Source of the DNA: Clostridiales bacterium
GTDB taxonomy: Bacteria > Bacillota > Clostridia > Christensenellales > CAG-138
Assembly (NCBI GenBank): GCA_012517905.1
Contig: JAAYUE010000014.1
Location: 1 to 49,071 of the forward strand
Length of the DNA: 49,071 bases
Direction of reading: 5' to 3'
Shown: positions 47,949 through 49,071 of the stretch, piece after piece
Layout: every line of letters starts with the position of its first letter
Position numbering within the stretch: the stretch's first letter is position 1
Translations under genes and position numbers: made by a program
Notes under the pieces: model-generated
What the model saw: the letters and a program-made list of their open reading frames with translations, nothing else
Databases searched by the model: none
What the model was told of the DNA's origin: nothing

Positions 47949-49071
47949 ATGCGCTATTCGGATTTGGACAAAGCGGCCCTAGGGGCTGAGCTGATCCGCG
48001 TCCAGCAGGACTATGAAGCCCTGCGCGGCCACAAACTCAATCTCAACCTGACCCGCGGCAAACCCGAGACCGCGCAGCTCGCCCTTTCGGACGAGATGTT
48101 CCATACGCTCGACGACGGCGATTTTACCATCGACGGCGTGGACGCGCGCAACTATGGCGAGCTGGCGGGCCTTCCCGCCTGCCGCAAGCTCTTTGCGGAC
48201 ATCCTCTTCTGCAAGCCCGAGGAGGTCATCCTCGGCAACAACGCGAGCCTTCAGCTCATGTACGACCTCATCGCAAAGGCGTATACGCACGGCCTGCTGC
48301 GCAGCGCGCGCCCCTGGGCAAAGGAAGCGACCGTCAAGTTTCTCTGCCCCTTCCCCGGCTACGACCGGCACTTCAACGTGAGCAAGTCCTTTGGCATGCA
48401 GCTCGTCCCCGTTCCGATGGGCGAGACCGGGCCGGACATGGATCTCGTAGAGCAGCTGGTCAAAGACCCCGCCGTCAAGGGCATGTGGTGCGTTCCGAAA
48501 TATTCCAACCCCGACGGATATGTCTATCCGCTTGAGACCTGCAGGCGCATTGCCGCGCTGAAGCCCGCAGCGCCCGACTTCGCGCTCATGTGGGACAATG
48601 CATACTGCATCCACGCCTTCGAGGGCGAAGAAACGGCGTTTCCGGACATGGTCGGCCTCTGCCGCGAGGCGGGCAACCCCGACCTCGTATACGAGTTTGC
48701 CTCCACGAGCAAAGTCACCTACGCGGGCGCGGGCGTTTCCTGCATGGCCGCCAGCGTGGACAACGTGAAATACATCCTCTCGCTCATGACCTTCCAGACC
48801 ATCGGCCCGAACAAGGTCAACGAGCTCATGCACGTGCGCTTCCTCAAGGACAGGGAGAACACCTTGCGGCACATGAAAAAGCACGCCGCCATCATGAAGC
48901 CGAAATTCGACCTCGTCTGCGACGCGCTGGAGCGCGAGATCGACCCGCTGGAGATCGCAAGCTGGCATCGCCCCAAGGGCGGCTATTTCGTGAGCATCAA
49001 CGTCATGCCCGGCACGGCGAAGCGCGTCGTCGCGCTCTGCAAGGACGTCGGCGTGGCGCTCACGGGCGCGG
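47949..49071 (+). CDS. Aspartate aminotransferase-like PLP enzyme, truncated at window end
   Basis: 374 residues are visible; the C-terminus lies beyond the right edge. It belongs to the aminotransferase subgroup typified by LNLNLTRGKPETAQL, RNYGELAGLPACRKLFADIL and NNASLQLMYDLI (cofactor phosphate). CPFPGYDRHF and MWCVPKYSNPDGYVYP follow, with WDNAYCIH (PLP-ring Asp) and the PLP Lys in FASTSKVTYAGAGVSCMA. This subgroup (Ic-type aspartate aminotransferases) moves amino groups between aspartate or alanine and 2-oxoglutarate. AAAGGAAAAAAA precedes the ATG. Its placement after xdhABC could link purine nitrogen to amino acids, or it may be unrelated. Confidence 0.88.
   Translation, partial: MRYSDLDKAALGAELIRVQQDYEALRGHKLNLNLTRGKPETAQLALSDEMFHTLDDGDFTIDGVDARNYGELAGLPACRKLFADILFCKPEEVILGNNASLQLMYDLIAKAYTHGLLRSARPWAKEATVKFLCPFPGYDRHFNVSKSFGMQLVPVPMGETGPDMDLVEQLVKDPAVKGMWCVPKYSNPDGYVYPLETCRRIAALKPAAPDFALMWDNAYCIHAFEGEETAFPDMVGLCREAGNPDLVYEFASTSKVTYAGAGVSCMAASVDNVKYILSLMTFQTIGPNKVNELMHVRFLKDRENTLRHMKKHAAIMKPKFDLVCDALEREIDPLEIASWHRPKGGYFVSINVMPGTAKRVVALCKDVGVALTGA

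Overview
The window looks like a chromosome segment of a G+C-rich anaerobic Bacillota, most likely a member of Clostridia. The evidence is a fused IspH-ribosomal protein S1 gene, the gene order cmk-plsC-ispH/rpsA, the order rpmG-secE-nusG-rplK-rplA-rplJ-rplL with an L10-type leader, a VanW protein, a long-form HPF, strong GGAGG ribosome binding sites and many intrinsic terminators. Most genes are housekeeping. The clearest foreign-looking piece is the A+T-rich DUF2971 gene just after a tRNA-Pro gene.

Layout. 1-5.1 kb: the start of a glycogen phosphorylase gene, an M3-type zinc peptidase lipoprotein, and ddl-murF for cell-wall D-Ala-D-Ala synthesis and attachment. 5.2-8.2 kb: a double-domain class II aldolase, tRNA-Pro(GGG), and the DUF2971 gene between 22-bp imperfect direct repeats. 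8.2-10.5 kb: a PadR/DUF1048/ABC-2 exporter operon. 10.6-16.3 kb: small stress and redox genes (OsmC, a Fpg/Nei-like protein, nitroreductase, MerR, a molybdopterin-domain lipoprotein, a VOC protein, DUF2871, TetR), several with readable operators. 16.5-25.5 kb: vanW, gtrA, and a long leftward run surE-rpiR-flavoprotein-cmk-plsC-ispH/rpsA. 25.7-31.1 kb: udk with a small membrane protein, then the ribosomal/secretion operon. 31.2-37.8 kb: tldD-pmbA with an M29 peptidase, then an MFS transporter and a second M29 peptidase. 37.9-49.1 kb: hpf, then a purine-breakdown region: hydantoinase, mocA and guanine deaminase on the minus strand; adenine deaminase, xdhABC and a truncated aminotransferase on the plus strand.

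Working together: Ade and GuaD feed hypoxanthine and xanthine to the three-subunit molybdenum hydroxylase XdhABC. MocA probably makes its cytosine-dinucleotide cofactor, and HydA could open a later ring. This resembles the E. coli xdhABC/hyuA/mocA/guaD neighbourhood in content.

Most notable sequence-level signals: an internal Shine-Dalgarno and ATG at the IspH/S1 junction; an exact 74-bp duplication of the rplL tail and terminator; a second aldolase domain that has lost all three metal histidines; SecE carrying four extra membrane segments; three genes whose -10 box sits 6-7 nt before the ATG; and a leader before xdhA with competing stems ending in T-runs. I found no CRISPR array, transposase or prophage. 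All family names come from reading motifs; no database search was run.
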